This document shows positions 42,997-43,259 of a stretch of 43,259 nt of DNA, piece after piece (the stretch's first letter is position 1; every line of letters starts with the position of its first letter). A model generated the notes under the pieces. The model saw nothing but the letters and a program-made list of their open reading frames with translations, was not told the origin of the DNA and did not search any database. The position numbers and the translations under genes were made by a program. The stretch lies in contig JARLFZ010000024.1 in the NCBI GenBank assembly GCA_031296305.1, forward strand, positions 1 through 43,259, in the 5' to 3' direction. This DNA is from Occallatibacter sp. Lineage in GTDB: Bacteria > Acidobacteriota > Terriglobia > Terriglobales > Acidobacteriaceae.

Positions 42997-43025
42997 CCCG
43001 CCCCACGGAGGCGGGCTTTCTATTT
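42997..43025 (+). terminator. Rho-independent terminator within the IS-like element
   Basis: CCCGCC (42997-43002), loop CCACGGA, GGCGGG (43010-43015), then CTTTCTATTT. Confidence 0.65.
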
Positions 43026-43033
43026 GAGGCCCG

Positions 43034-43039
43034 TATACT
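43034..43039 (+). promoter_or_regulatory. -10 box of the last small gene
   Basis: TATACT, 20 bases before GTG 43060; no clear -35. It lies just after a terminator, which fits a separate transcript. Confidence 0.4.
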
Positions 43040-43059
43040 GCCAGTGGGGTGCAAAAACT

Positions 43060-43224
43060 GTGAACGATCCGATGACAGAAGAGCAAGGCCGCAAGATAAT
43101 CGGCCTGTTAGGAGACATCTTGGATGAATTGAAAAAAGTTGCCAAAGATAGCTCATCCATAGAGTCCGAAGTAAAATTTGAACTTCGACGGATTAAAGAG
43201 ACTTTGATGGAATGGAAACACTAA
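43060..43224 (+). CDS. Small coiled-coil protein, unknown
   Basis: A 54-residue, highly charged helical protein (GLLGDILDELKKVAKD, then EVKFELRRIKETLMEW). GTG 43060 follows GGGG; ATG 43072 is the alternative. It has its own terminator and -10 box upstream and ends 15 bases before the right terminal repeat. No family recognised. Confidence 0.5.
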   Translation: MNDPMTEEQGRKIIGLLGDILDELKKVAKDSSSIESEVKFELRRIKETLMEWKH

Positions 43225-43259
43225 AAACCGGATTGATGGCAGCAACGCAGTCATAGGAC

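Larger units (their letters stand above)
40877..43259 (+). mobile_element. IS-like element with IS1-type transposase and passenger genes (right end at window edge)
   Basis: Bounded by imperfect inverted repeats: left GTCCTA-N3-CTGCGTTGCTG (40879-40898) and, as reverse complement, right GTCCTA-N3-CTGCGTTGCTG (43259-43240), with 17 of 20 positions equal. It holds four co-directional genes: unknown 196-residue protein, IS1-like transposase, zinc-ribbon protein and a small coiled-coil protein. GC is visibly lower than in flanking genes. The right repeat ends on the last base of the window, so the true end and any target duplication are outside. The left sequence continues outward as TAGT, so the element may begin a few bases earlier. 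Confidence 0.65.

Overview
The window is GC-rich, gene-dense bacterial chromosome from a diderm (Gram-negative type) organism. The gene content fits an acidobacterium of the Terriglobia type, but this is inference: there is no rRNA or marker gene that settles it. Supporting signs are an OprB-like porin, Tat-exported Gfo/Idh and TIM-barrel proteins, the futalosine-pathway gene mqnD, a Ser/Thr kinase with TPRs, and several families of short intergenic palindromic repeats. No gene-free stretch exceeds about 240 bases.

Layout. 1-4680: five genes in one direction that look like part of a phage tail module (connector-like, small structural, tube-like, large hub-like and a coiled-coil/TM lysis-accessory-like protein), cut by the left window edge. 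4740-6464: purE-purK, steps of purine synthesis. 6595-8421 (-): typA. 8609-12041: a secreted metallo-beta-lactamase-fold protein, a Tat-exported TIM-barrel protein and a URO-D-like protein, with a MITE-like element between the last two. 12282-14219: a metal-sensor repressor of the CsoR/RcnR family divergent from an OprB-like porin, sharing an operator. 14269-16113 (-): pgm and an ftsB-like gene. 16328-20679: a secretin-like fragment, cutA, a small membrane protein, mqnD, a receiver-GGDEF protein with an altered active site, and a two-helix membrane protein. 20815-25118: hemW, a membrane-anchored metallophosphoesterase and malic enzyme. 25188-25888: Phd/VapC-type toxin-antitoxin pair. 25911-30127: divergent Ser/Thr kinase and an exported protein resembling a two-lobed aspartic protease that has lost its catalytic motifs. 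30299-33714 (-): exported alpha/beta hydrolase, a small membrane protein and a sodium:solute symporter. 33857-35731 (-): ECF sigma factor, membrane anti-sigma candidate and a Spy/CpxP/CnrX-like periplasmic protein, resembling metal-sensing sigma systems. 35909-40059: Tat-exported oxidoreductase with an aldo/keto reductase, then two secreted proteins of unknown role. 40165-40777 (-): HepT/MntA toxin-antitoxin pair.

40877-43259 is the most unusual part. It has lower GC and is bounded by imperfect terminal inverted repeats; the right one ends exactly at the window edge. It holds an IS1-like single-ORF transposase together with three small genes of unknown function, one overlapping the transposase stop codon and one preceded by twin CCTTAAGG palindromes spaced two helical turns apart. 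It reads as an insertion sequence carrying passenger genes.

Other recurring themes: short palindromic repeats of four families, two of them inserted in frame inside purK and hemW; a shared promoter layout with the -10 box ending six bases before the start codon (purE, mntA, the hydrolase at 31486), which predicts leaderless mRNAs; and several enzymes whose catalytic motifs are degenerate.
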